From positions 1 to 15,822 of the forward strand of contig CAVPZU010000004.1 of the NCBI GenBank assembly GCA_963710355.1: a DNA stretch of 15,822 nucleotides, given 5' to 3'. The notes beneath the pieces were generated by a model. That model was not told where the DNA came from and made no database searches. It was given only the letters and a program-made list of their open reading frames with translations. Shown in pieces: positions 5,937 through 13,176 of the stretch; positions within the stretch are counted from its first letter, which is position 1; every line of letters starts with the position of its first letter. Origin of the DNA: Fen-1359 sp963710355. Lineage in GTDB: Bacteria; Planctomycetota; Phycisphaerae; Sedimentisphaerales; Anaerobacaceae. The position numbers and the translations under genes are program-made.

Positions 5937-6902
5937 ATGAAAGACTTTTTAAACCAAATAATATGCGGCGACTGTATAAAGGTTTTACACAAGGTCGAAG
6001 AACCGTTTGCGGATTTGATTTTCGCCGACCCGCCTTTCAATATTGGCTATAAATACGATGGCTACAACGACAGCTTAAAAAAGGGAAAATATATCGAGTG
6101 GACCCGCCTGTGGATGGCCGTCTGCAAAAAGGTTCTCAAGCCCCACAGCTCGTTCTATATCACCATTGGCGACGATTACGCTGCGAACGTCAAAACAATA
6201 GCCGACGAACTCGGCCTGCACCTGCGAAACTGGATTATCTGGCATTACACTTTTGGCCAGCAGACTAAACAGAAATTTGCCCGCTCGCACACACACATAT
6301 TTTATTTTGTAAATGATAAAAAGAATTTTACGTTTAACGATTTTGCTGTCCGTGTGCCTTCTGACAGGCAGTTAATCTATAGCGACAGGCGGGCAAATTC
6401 CGCGGGCAGGATACCCGATGACGTCTGGACGGAATTTTCGAGGGTGTGCGGCACTTTTAAGGAAAGACAAGGCTGGCACCCCTGCCAGATGCCCGAAATC
6501 CTCCTCCAGAGGATTATCTCTGTAAGCACAAATGAAGGCGATTGCGTCCTTGACCCTTTCAGCGGTTCAGGCACAACGGCGGCAGCAGCCTGCCAGCTCG
6601 CCAGAAATTATGTCGGGATTGAAATATCAAAAGAGTATGTCCATCAATCACAAAAAAGGCTCGATGCCCTGAAGAAACAGAAAACAACAAATCTTTTTTT
6701 GGACATAAAAGAGTTTAATGAGTTGAAAAGGCTCCTGATAGATATGAATTTGCCCGCACAGGTGATTGCAAAAGATAAAAAAATGCTGAATTTTTTTATA
6801 AATCAGCTTTCGGTAAGGCTGAGCAGTCGGAAAAAATTTGATACCCAGACAATTGTTCCTGTATTGATGGATATGAAAGTTGATAACAACAGAAAAAAAT
6901 AA
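5937..6902 (+). CDS. Orphan beta-class DNA methyltransferase (N6-adenine or N4-cytosine)
   Basis: This 321-residue enzyme transfers a methyl group from S-adenosylmethionine to an exocyclic amino group in DNA. Catalytic motif IV, DPPF, is at residues 31-34. The AdoMet-binding motif DPFSGSGTT is near the C-terminal side (206-214), preceded by HPCQMPEILLQRIISVST. This motif order is the beta class, as in CcrM/HinfI-type enzymes. The presumed target-recognition region lies between them (about 105-180). A further 75-residue C-terminal extension (about 245-321) has no motif I recognise. No restriction endonuclease is nearby, so an epigenetic or housekeeping role is more likely than restriction. The target sequence cannot be read from the protein. 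Its 3' end overlaps the lnt start by 23 bases. Confidence 0.92.
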   Translation: MKDFLNQIICGDCIKVLHKVEEPFADLIFADPPFNIGYKYDGYNDSLKKGKYIEWTRLWMAVCKKVLKPHSSFYITIGDDYAANVKTIADELGLHLRNWIIWHYTFGQQTKQKFARSHTHIFYFVNDKKNFTFNDFAVRVPSDRQLIYSDRRANSAGRIPDDVWTEFSRVCGTFKERQGWHPCQMPEILLQRIISVSTNEGDCVLDPFSGSGTTAAAACQLARNYVGIEISKEYVHQSQKRLDALKKQKTTNLFLDIKEFNELKRLLIDMNLPAQVIAKDKKMLNFFINQLSVRLSSRKKFDTQTIVPVLMDMKVDNNRKK

Positions 6903-8604
6903 ACAATTACAGATATGGCTGCTCCTGATACTTTCTGCGGGTCTCTTGACGGTCATTCAGCCGCCGTTCAATCTTTCCATTCTTGCGTTTGTTGCACTTG
7001 TGCCGTTTATCCTCGCCTGTCTGTATGCCGAAAAATTATGGCCTTTGCTGCTGGCCTGCTATGTGGTTTCATTTTTTTACTGGCTCGGCAATCTATACTG
7101 GCTTATTCCCGTGACAACCGCCGGCTGGTTTGTGATGTGTTTATATCTGGCTATCCTCCGGCCGATACTCGCTGTCGCACTGCGTTTTTGTGCAGCAAAA
7201 AAGATTCCGCTACTCCTGTCTGTTCCTGTTCTGTTCGTTGGTGCAGAAAGATTGCAGGGTTTTTTCTTCGGAGGCTTTTTCTGGAGGTATCTGTCGCACA
7301 GCCAGTATGACAACCTCATCTTTATTCAGATTGCCGACATCTTTGGCGCCGCAGGCGTTTCCTTTCTTATCGCTATGGTCAACGCCCTTGTCGCAGAGTT
7401 TATTCTTTCCGCAAAACAAAGCAAAATTTTTACGAAAAGTCTGTTCCTGAAAACCGTTTTTGTCTCCGTTGCTGTGATAGCGGCGATTTTCTACGGCCGG
7501 TGGCGAATTGACCAGTTCGATAAGGTGACTGAACAGGGGCCGCTTGTCGGCTCGGTGCAGTCCTGTATCCCGCAGTCGGTCAAGGAAAGTGCCGCAGAAT
7601 CAAACGATGTGGCCATTGAAACCTTTAATAAAATGGCAGCCGACAGTAATTCTGTTGCCGATGCCGGCGCCGTTTTGAGCATTTGGCCCGAAACTATGGT
7701 TCCCGCTTACCTCGATGACAGGCTGCTCGAATTATTAGCGGATACGAGCATGCATAAATATTTTCATAAACGGCTTTGTGCAGTTGCAAAAGACCGCTCT
7801 TATATTTTAGTCGGAGCCACCAGCCTCACACCCAAAATCAATGATGATTACACAATCGAACCGGCCGAGAAATACAACTCCGCATTTCTCTATAAGCCGG
7901 ATGGTTACCAATCCATCGACCAGTATAATAAGATTCATCTCGTCCCCTTCGGCGAATATGTGCCTTTCAAAAAGTCAATCCCTCTCCTCCACAAGATGCT
8001 GATGAAATTTACGCCTTATGATTACGATTACACGCTCGATGCGGGCAATGAATTTACGATATTTCAGATAAACGCTGGCGGCGAAAAAGCTAAAAAAACT
8101 TATAAATTCGGCGTAATGATTTGCTATGAAGATTCAGTCCCCAAAATTGCCAGAAGTTTTGTTCTGAACAAAGCAGGTCAAAAGCAGGTCGATTGGCTCA
8201 TCAACATCAGCAACGATGGGTGGTTTGTAAATTTTATCGGCGGCAGAGCCGAACCCACCACAGAACTGGCACAGCACGCCGCTGTTTGTGTCTTCAGGGC
8301 CGTCGAAAACAGGGTTCCTGTTATCCGAAGCGTCAACACCGGTATTTCCTGTATTATTGATTCCTCCGGAAAAATCAGGGATGGTTTTCTGGCAGGAACT
8401 TTGCCCGGAAAGGCTCTCGAACGCAAAGGAATGGCTGGTTGGTTTGTCGATAAAATGACGATAGATAAAAGGGTAACCTTTTTTGGCAGATACGGCCAAT
8501 GGTTGGATAATTTTTGTGCGTTTTTTCTCGGTCTGGTAATCGCAGCAGCTATTACAACGAGCCTGATTTCAAAACCTCAGGCGAAGAAAAGGAGTTCAAA
8601 ATGA
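6880..8604 (+). CDS. lnt: Apolipoprotein N-acyltransferase
   Basis: Lnt adds the third acyl chain, on the N-terminal cysteine, to lipoproteins in the inner membrane. The 574-residue protein has about six N-terminal membrane helices (about 12-205). A periplasmic nitrilase-type domain follows, then a final helix (about 545-562). The catalytic triad is visible: Glu271 in SIWPETMVPAY, Lys351 in NKIHLVPFGEYVPF and Cys415 in GVMICYEDSVP. The conserved LINISNDGWF follows at 440-449. The start is TTG at 6880, inside the end of the methyltransferase gene; the ATG at 6914 is in another frame, so I accept the TTG. It is slightly longer than E. coli Lnt (512). Its stop overlaps the start of the next gene, a predicted lipoprotein, as ATGA. 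Confidence 0.94.
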   Translation: MITTEKNKQLQIWLLLILSAGLLTVIQPPFNLSILAFVALVPFILACLYAEKLWPLLLACYVVSFFYWLGNLYWLIPVTTAGWFVMCLYLAILRPILAVALRFCAAKKIPLLLSVPVLFVGAERLQGFFFGGFFWRYLSHSQYDNLIFIQIADIFGAAGVSFLIAMVNALVAEFILSAKQSKIFTKSLFLKTVFVSVAVIAAIFYGRWRIDQFDKVTEQGPLVGSVQSCIPQSVKESAAESNDVAIETFNKMAADSNSVADAGAVLSIWPETMVPAYLDDRLLELLADTSMHKYFHKRLCAVAKDRSYILVGATSLTPKINDDYTIEPAEKYNSAFLYKPDGYQSIDQYNKIHLVPFGEYVPFKKSIPLLHKMLMKFTPYDYDYTLDAGNEFTIFQINAGGEKAKKTYKFGVMICYEDSVPKIARSFVLNKAGQKQVDWLINISNDGWFVNFIGGRAEPTTELAQHAAVCVFRAVENRVPVIRSVNTGISCIIDSSGKIRDGFLAGTLPGKALERKGMAGWFVDKMTIDKRVTFFGRYGQWLDNFCAFFLGLVIAAAITTSLISKPQAKKRSSK

Positions 8605-9614
8605 ACACGCCGCAAATCTACAGATACAATGGACTTTTTGCACTTCTTATTTTTTTCGGTTTTTGTATCGGCGGATGCAGCGGGACAAAAACGCCGCTGT
8701 TCAATATGCAAGGCGACAGCATCGAAAACCTTGCAGGGCAGGCGGTAAAGATTGTACAGGCGGCTCTGGAGGATGTTGACCCTCAGGTTCGGACAAATGC
8801 TGTTGAAGTGGTTGCGACGACCGGCACAATGGATTTGATGCCGAGGGTTGAACAATTATTGGCGGACGAATTTGTGCCTGTAAGATTTGCTGCTGCCCTC
8901 GCCATTGGAGACACCAGATACGCCCCAGCCAAAATCAGGCTCAATCAGCTCCTGAAAGCCTCGGATGAAAATACCGCCCTGGCGGCAGCTTATGCCTTAT
9001 ATAAACTCGGCGACGAGACTAAATTTTCAATTGTAGCAGAGCGACTACAAAGCAAAGATACGAACATAAGGGCAAATGCCGTCCTTCTGCTCGGTAAATG
9101 CGGCAGCAAAAACGGCATCCCGCTTTTGTGGTGGACGATGGAGGCAAAAGATTCCGACGATAAAGTCCGGCTGGATGCTGCCGAATCGCTGGCCAGGCTC
9201 GGAGACGAAAAAATCTATCCCAAACTTTGGACCATCGTTTTGAACGTTAATGCTGACGTCAGGATTCTCGGCGTCCGGGCGATGGGTGCGCTGGGTACAG
9301 AGCAGGCAAGGGGGGCGATAACAACACAATTATCGGACCAGGTCCTTGAGGTCAGGCTTGTCGCCGCTGAAGAGCTCGGAAAATTAGGCTACAAAACTGG
9401 CGAACCGGAGGTCCTTGATGTCTTCACAAAAAACCTAACAAGCGGGATGGACCACCAGGGGGTAGAACAGGTGAACAGCCTGGCAGCGGAGGCGATAGGT
9501 CAGATAAAAACCCCCGAACTTACAAAATATCTACCTAAACTGATGAAAAATGAGTCGAAACTTGTTAAATTGACAGCAGCAATGGCAGTTCTCCTTTGCC
9601 AAAGGTCGGACTAA
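8601..9614 (+). CDS. HEAT-repeat lipoprotein
   Basis: The 337-residue product has a signal peptide and a lipobox (IGGC, Cys26), so it should be a membrane-anchored lipoprotein. From about residue 45 to the end it consists of roughly eight HEAT/PBS-lyase-like helical repeats. Recurring patterns include DPQVRTNAVEVVA, FVPVRFAAALAIGD, DTNIRANAVLLLGKCG and DKVRLDAAESLARLGD. Such repeats usually bind proteins; no catalytic site is seen. The frame is open upstream, but the ATG at 8601 has AAAGGAG six bases before it and overlaps the lnt stop by ATGA, implying translational coupling. Its partner and exact role are unknown. Confidence 0.85.
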   Translation: MNTPQIYRYNGLFALLIFFGFCIGGCSGTKTPLFNMQGDSIENLAGQAVKIVQAALEDVDPQVRTNAVEVVATTGTMDLMPRVEQLLADEFVPVRFAAALAIGDTRYAPAKIRLNQLLKASDENTALAAAYALYKLGDETKFSIVAERLQSKDTNIRANAVLLLGKCGSKNGIPLLWWTMEAKDSDDKVRLDAAESLARLGDEKIYPKLWTIVLNVNADVRILGVRAMGALGTEQARGAITTQLSDQVLEVRLVAAEELGKLGYKTGEPEVLDVFTKNLTSGMDHQGVEQVNSLAAEAIGQIKTPELTKYLPKLMKNESKLVKLTAAMAVLLCQRSD

Positions 9615-9683
9615 TCTTTTACAATATAGGCCGAAAGAAAAACTCGATTCTAAAACTTAATTAAACCCGGATTTCAAATATGT

Positions 9684-9705
9684 ATCCGCCGCTCGTCCGG
9701 CGGAT
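9684..9705. repeat. Short palindromic repeat, copy 2
   Basis: ATCCGCCG (9684-9691) pairs perfectly with CGGCGGAT (9698-9705) around a six-base loop and is followed by TAAC. It shares the TCCGCC...GGCGGATTAA plan with the copy at 3774-3788. Confidence 0.65.
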
Positions 9706-9800
9706 TAACTTTGGCCATTATTAAAGGATTATTGTAATTCGAGGAAGATTTTGATATTATTATGGGATCGAAAGGCTTGGTTGCGTAGCCAGGCGTTTTA

Positions 9801-9818
9801 TCCGCCTCTGGCGGCTTA
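9801..9818. repeat. Short palindromic repeat, copy 3
   Basis: CCGCC-TCT-GGCGG (9802-9814) in the context TATCCGCC...GGCGGCTTAA is a variant of the same family, with one arm base changed. It lies 52 bases before the next promoter. Confidence 0.55.
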
Positions 9819-9869
9819 ATATGGGAAATGTCGAATAAAGTATGTTTTGGGGTATTTAGTAAAAATAGC

Positions 9870-9898
9870 TTGACCTTTTGAAGTTAAAAAGGTAAAAT
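9870..9898 (+). promoter_or_regulatory. Sigma70-type promoter with internal dyad
   Basis: TTGACC (9870-9875) and TAAAAT (9893-9898) are separated by exactly 17 bases. A perfect dyad, ACCTTTT (9873-9879) and AAAAGGT (9887-9893), overlaps both boxes with a seven-base centre, which is a typical repressor-site placement. The promoter faces the coiled-coil membrane protein gene. Confidence 0.7.
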
Positions 9899-9981
9899 TA
9901 CGGTATTAGGACTTGGTCTCTTTATGAAAATGGTGGTGGAAAAAGCAAAATAGTGCCGAATTTTGTGAAAGGAGCCTGATT

Positions 9982-10867
9982 TTGAGTACCCTTACAAAAA
10001 TCTTTATAATTCTGTTGGCGCTTTCGAGTTTGTTTCTTTGCGGCTTCGTTGTTCAGTATGTCGCTAACACCAACAACTATAAGAAGTTATATGACGATGT
10101 AAAAAGCAAGGTCAGCAGACTCGAAAATGATAGAGAAAGCCTCACAAAACAGCTTCAGGATGAAACCGCCAGGGGGCAAAATCTGACTGACAGCAAAAAC
10201 AGGGAGATTTCCGTCCAACAGGCCAAAGTCTCTGAATTGCAGGATGCGATTAGAAAGCTCGAACTCGAAAAGGCGGCCCTTCAGGCACAGGCCGAGAAGC
10301 TGCAAAGCGAGAATTTAGCTCTCGCTACCGCAATTAAAGAGCAGACAAAGATAGCTGATGCAGCTTCAAAAGAATTAGTAGATATCAAAGGCGACCTCAC
10401 TAATGAAAAGAAAAAATACGACGAGGTTGCAACTGCACTTATGGAAAAAGAGTCGCTCATTAAATATGCTCCAGAGCGATGCCAAACGTCTTTTAGAGGA
10501 GAAGACCTCGCTCGAGAATAAACTTGGCAAGTTCCTTCAGCCTTATGGTCAGAAAGCGGTTTCAGAGCAGCCGGTAACTATGGAGAAAGATAAAGCCCAG
10601 CTTGTCCAGCCCGCGACATCTGCAATACGAGCTGAAATCGGCCTTAAGGCAAAGGTAACCGCTATCGATATGAACAGGTCCCTCGCCAAAATTTCCATAG
10701 GCGAATCTGACGGCGTGAAAAAAGGAATGAAATTCCATATCAGCAGAGGTAGTGAATATATCTGTGATATCCTGATAATTGACGTCGCTGCACAAGAGGC
10801 GGTCGGCACTCTCGAGCTTGTTCAGCAGGAGCCGAAGGCGGGCGATATTGCTGCGACCAATCTGTAA
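9982..10867 (+). CDS. Membrane-anchored coiled-coil protein with C-terminal beta-type domain, apparent one-base frameshift
   Basis: The product would be about 294 residues if continuous. TTG 9982 has GAAAGGAG seven bases upstream. Residues 5-27 form one TM helix. Residues about 33-175 are a long Lys/Glu/Gln-rich coiled coil. The C-terminal part (IGLKAKVTAIDMNRSLAKIS, then IGESDGVKKGMKFHISRG) is a compact beta-rich domain of the type seen in MreC-like and FlgT-C-like proteins, ending DIAATNL. The first frame stops at 10519-10521. The homologous-looking continuation (LQSDAKRLLEEKTSLENKLG) is in the +1 frame to 10867. The crossover lies around 10462-10468, where dropping one A of AAA restores the coiled coil. 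No named family was recognised. The MreC-like architecture and the position upstream of mreB suggest an envelope or shape role. Confidence 0.75.
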
Positions 10868-10918
10868 AGTATAGTTTATAAAAGACCTAACGTTTGTTCC
10901 TTTTTATGAGAAAGCAAA

Positions 10919-11077
10919 ATGAGTCCTGAAGGACGCACAAAACCGTTAAAACCCCAGGCACCCAGTGATATTTATACTGTCCTGCTTATAATTGCCTTTT
11001 CTGCCGCTTTGGCCACGCTTCTCTTTGTAGTCGCCAGAAGTTACAACCAGTTTGGCTCTTTATTTTCAATTCCATAA
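10919..11077 (+). CDS. 52-residue single-pass membrane microprotein
   Basis: An ATG at 10919 opens a 52-codon frame starting MSPEGRTKPLKPQAPSDIY and ending FGSLFSIP. A charged, proline-rich N-terminal tail (1-17) is followed by one clear hydrophobic helix (about 20-39, YTVLLIIAFSAALATLLFVV). Then comes a short polar end. GAGAAAG lies a few bases upstream as a weak ribosome binding site. It fills the gap between the coiled-coil gene and the mreB promoter and is too short for many gene callers. By analogy it could be a small membrane partner of the neighbouring envelope proteins, but no family was recognised. Confidence 0.65.
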   Translation: MSPEGRTKPLKPQAPSDIYTVLLIIAFSAALATLLFVVARSYNQFGSLFSIP

Positions 11078-11090
11078 TTAAAAAAAGATA

Positions 11091-11143
11091 TTGACATTTC
11101 TGCTTGCATCATATAAATACTTCCTTATTGGGCAAATAAGGAA
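11091..11143 (+). promoter_or_regulatory. mreB promoter with operator-like dyad
   Basis: TTGACA (11091-11096) matches the -35 consensus. TATAAA (11112-11117) follows after 15 bases. The expected transcription start falls in a perfect 9-bp inverted repeat, TTCCTTATT (11121-11129) and AATAAGGAA (11135-11143), with a five-base centre. The dyad may be an operator or a 5'-end mRNA hairpin. The mreB ribosome binding site begins eight bases after it. Confidence 0.65.
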
Positions 11144-11161
11144 TTTAGAAGGGAGTCGAAA

Positions 11162-12217
11162 GTGCTGTTGGACACGATTGCAGGCTGGTTCAGCATGGAT
11201 ATGGGTATCGACCTCGGTACCTGCAACACGCTTGTCTGTGTCCGGGGAAAGGGAATCGTCCTCAACGAACCTTCTGTCGTTGCTGTGCGCAAGGGCACCA
11301 ACATAGTCTTAAATAACGGCGAGGCCGTCGGACTGGTTGCCCGCGATATGCTCGGCAAAACACCGGGCTCCATTTCCGCTATCAGACCTCTCAAGGATGG
11401 TGTTATTACCGACTTCGAAATAACAGAAAGGATGCTTAGCTACTTTATCCGCAAGGTTCACGGTCGCGGAAACCTCATCAGGCCTCGAGTCGTCATTGCC
11501 GTCCCCAGCGGCATAACTGCCGTCGAGCGCAGGGCCGTCATCGATAGCGCCGAACGGGCCGGAGCAAGAAAGGTCTTTCTGGTGGATGAACCTATGGCCG
11601 CAGGTATCGGAGCGGGACTGCCCGTCACTGAACCGACGGCATCAATGATTGTGGATTTGGGCGGCGGAACCACCGAAGTTGCAATAATAAGTCTTGCCGA
11701 TATCGCCTGCTGCCAATCCATCAGAATCGGCGGCGACGACCTTGACGAGGCAATTATCAACCATCTTAGAAGAACCTACAATCTGCTGATTGGCGAACCC
11801 AGAGCCGAAAAGGTAAAAATCCAAATCGGTTCAGCCGCTCCTCTCGAAGAAGAAGTGACTATGGAGGTCGCAGGCAGGGATACTATCACCGGACTGCCGA
11901 GAAAAATTACCATAACCAGCGAAGAGATTCGCGAGGCCCTTCAGGAACCCATATCTGCTGTCATTGACGCCGTCTCAAGAACTCTCGAAAAAGCTGAACC
12001 GGAACTCGCTGCAGACCTCATTGACAACGGAATACATATCTGCGGCGGAACGGCTCTTCTGCGGGGAGTCGATAGGGTCCTCGCTAATGCAACGGGTTTG
12101 CGGGTTGAAAGGGTCGAAGACCCTCTGAGCGCAGTTGCTCTCGGCACCAGTGTCTATCTTGAAAACCTCGAACTCTGGAAAGATACTATGGACCACGACC
12201 AGCATAGTTGGGAATAA
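11162..12217 (+). CDS. mreB: Rod shape-determining actin homologue MreB
   Basis: MreB polymerises under the inner membrane and positions the elongation machinery for lateral wall synthesis. The 351-residue protein has the actin-fold phosphate loop GIDLGTCNTLV (15-25). It also has VVIAVPSGITAVERRAV, VDEPMAAGIGAGLP, the second phosphate motif IVDLGGGTTEVAI and the adenosine motif HICGGTALLRG. The short amphipathic N-terminus (MLLDTIAGWF) fits membrane binding. The start is GTG 11162, with AAGGGAG six bases upstream; ATG 11195 is the alternative. It heads an operon with mreC 18 bases downstream, then mreD and mrdA. Confidence 0.97.
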   Translation: MLLDTIAGWFSMDMGIDLGTCNTLVCVRGKGIVLNEPSVVAVRKGTNIVLNNGEAVGLVARDMLGKTPGSISAIRPLKDGVITDFEITERMLSYFIRKVHGRGNLIRPRVVIAVPSGITAVERRAVIDSAERAGARKVFLVDEPMAAGIGAGLPVTEPTASMIVDLGGGTTEVAIISLADIACCQSIRIGGDDLDEAIINHLRRTYNLLIGEPRAEKVKIQIGSAAPLEEEVTMEVAGRDTITGLPRKITITSEEIREALQEPISAVIDAVSRTLEKAEPELAADLIDNGIHICGGTALLRGVDRVLANATGLRVERVEDPLSAVALGTSVYLENLELWKDTMDHDQHSWE

Positions 12218-12235
12218 ACCGGTCCTCTTTATCTT

Positions 12236-13000
12236 ATGGCAAGGAAGCGCATCAATATCACCAAACGGGCGTTATTTACCTGGTTTCTTTTGTGCGGATT
12301 TATATTCCTTTTAAGTCCGCAGGCGATTACCGGCAAATTTCAGCTCCTCTTTGCTCATATCTTTCACTGGCCTCTCAATATCAGCAGAAATCTTATGCTC
12401 TCGGCGGTAGCCGTCCAGCCTGTCAGCAGCACCCTAAGCCAGAAAGAACTTCAATACCAGAACCAGATTGCAAATCTCAACGCAAGGATTGCTGAACAGC
12501 AGAAAAGTTATGAGCAGCTTGCCGGCTTTCGCTCCAAGTATCCACTCGAAGGGGCAAAATTTATCTCTGCCAACATTACCAGAGCTGCTCCCGATGAGCT
12601 GATTATTGACTGCGGAACTAATGACGGTCTTTCGACGGGCCTGTTCGTCTTGGCCGACAACAGCATCATCGGCCAAATAGCGGAGGTAAGCGCATCGACG
12701 GCCAAGGTAAAATTAATAACCAGTCCTCTTTGCAGAATGGAAGTAAGGATAGCCGACAAACCCGCTGTCTTGCAGGGAGACAAAAAAAATGCCAAAATTA
12801 AAACCCTTCCAAAAACGTGCGATATAAAGACCGGCGAGCCCGTCTTCTGTCAGCCGAAGCAGGGGTTGCTTAAGACACCCATAATCGTTGGGACTGTATC
12901 TGAATGCCGGGTAAGCGAAAATCCTCATCTTTGGGATATTACGATAAAACCAGCCGCCAACATATCGGCTTTAAGCAGCGTCGGTGTTATAAAGTATTAA
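12236..13000 (+). CDS. mreC: Rod shape-determining protein MreC
   Basis: MreC is a bitopic membrane protein that links MreB to periplasmic PBP2. This 254-residue protein has one N-terminal TM helix (about 11-31) and a coiled coil (about 66-96). A periplasmic beta domain carries family hallmarks: AKFISANITRAAPDELIIDCGTNDG, then GLFVLADNSIIGQIAEVSASTAKVKLITSP. It is at the short end for MreC, and the C-terminal barrel looks compact. The ATG at 12236 lies 18 bases after mreB with only a weak ribosome binding site, suggesting coupling. A 90-base palindromic element separates it from mreD. Confidence 0.93.
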   Translation: MARKRINITKRALFTWFLLCGFIFLLSPQAITGKFQLLFAHIFHWPLNISRNLMLSAVAVQPVSSTLSQKELQYQNQIANLNARIAEQQKSYEQLAGFRSKYPLEGAKFISANITRAAPDELIIDCGTNDGLSTGLFVLADNSIIGQIAEVSASTAKVKLITSPLCRMEVRIADKPAVLQGDKKNAKIKTLPKTCDIKTGEPVFCQPKQGLLKTPIIVGTVSECRVSENPHLWDITIKPAANISALSSVGVIKY

Positions 13001-13034
13001 AAGGACAGGTTTCTTTGTAGAAAACCTCGTTATT

Positions 13035-13124
13035 GTCATTGCGAGGAGCGCAGCGACGAAGCAATCTATTAACTCATTGCGATTGAGATTGCTTCGGCTT
13101 CGACAAGCTCATCCTCGCAATGAC
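13035..13124. repeat. Long imperfect palindromic repeat between mreC and mreD
   Basis: The outer arms GTCATTGCGAGGA (13035-13047) and TCCTCGCAATGAC (13112-13124) pair over 13 bp. The inner arms CGAAGCAATCT (13057-13067) and AGATTGCTTCG (13086-13096) pair over 11 bp. The middle segments (13048-13056 and 13097-13111) differ in length. From general knowledge, a near-identical palindrome (TCATTGCGAGGAGCG...) is dispersed in many unrelated bacterial genomes. The right arm carries a TTCGACAAGCTC segment that looks borrowed from another common repeat. There is no transposase. In an operon it would form a strong mRNA hairpin. Confidence 0.85.
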
Positions 13125-13176
13125 AGAGATTTGGTATTTTTTTTTAGCAGAACAAGGAGCGGCCTGAGGAAATAAG

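Larger units (their letters stand above)
9615..9981 (+). other. 367-base non-coding region with repeats and promoter
   Basis: No credible gene is visible on either strand here. The region contains two palindromic repeats (9684-9705 and 9802-9814), a strong sigma70-type promoter (9870-9898) and an untranslated leader of about 75 bases before the TTG start at 9982. An alternative stem, AGGCG (9791-9795) with CGCCT (9803-9807), overlaps the second repeat. No obvious intrinsic terminator with a U-tract follows the HEAT-repeat gene. Confidence 0.6.

Noticed and set aside
8514..8600. Upstream extension of the HEAT-repeat lipoprotein
   Set aside because: It would bury the signal peptide and overlap lnt by about 90 bases; the ATG at 8601 has an ideal ribosome binding site.
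13035..13124. CRISPR repeat or insertion-sequence end
   Set aside because: It is a single palindrome with no spacer array, no transposase and no target duplication that I can see.
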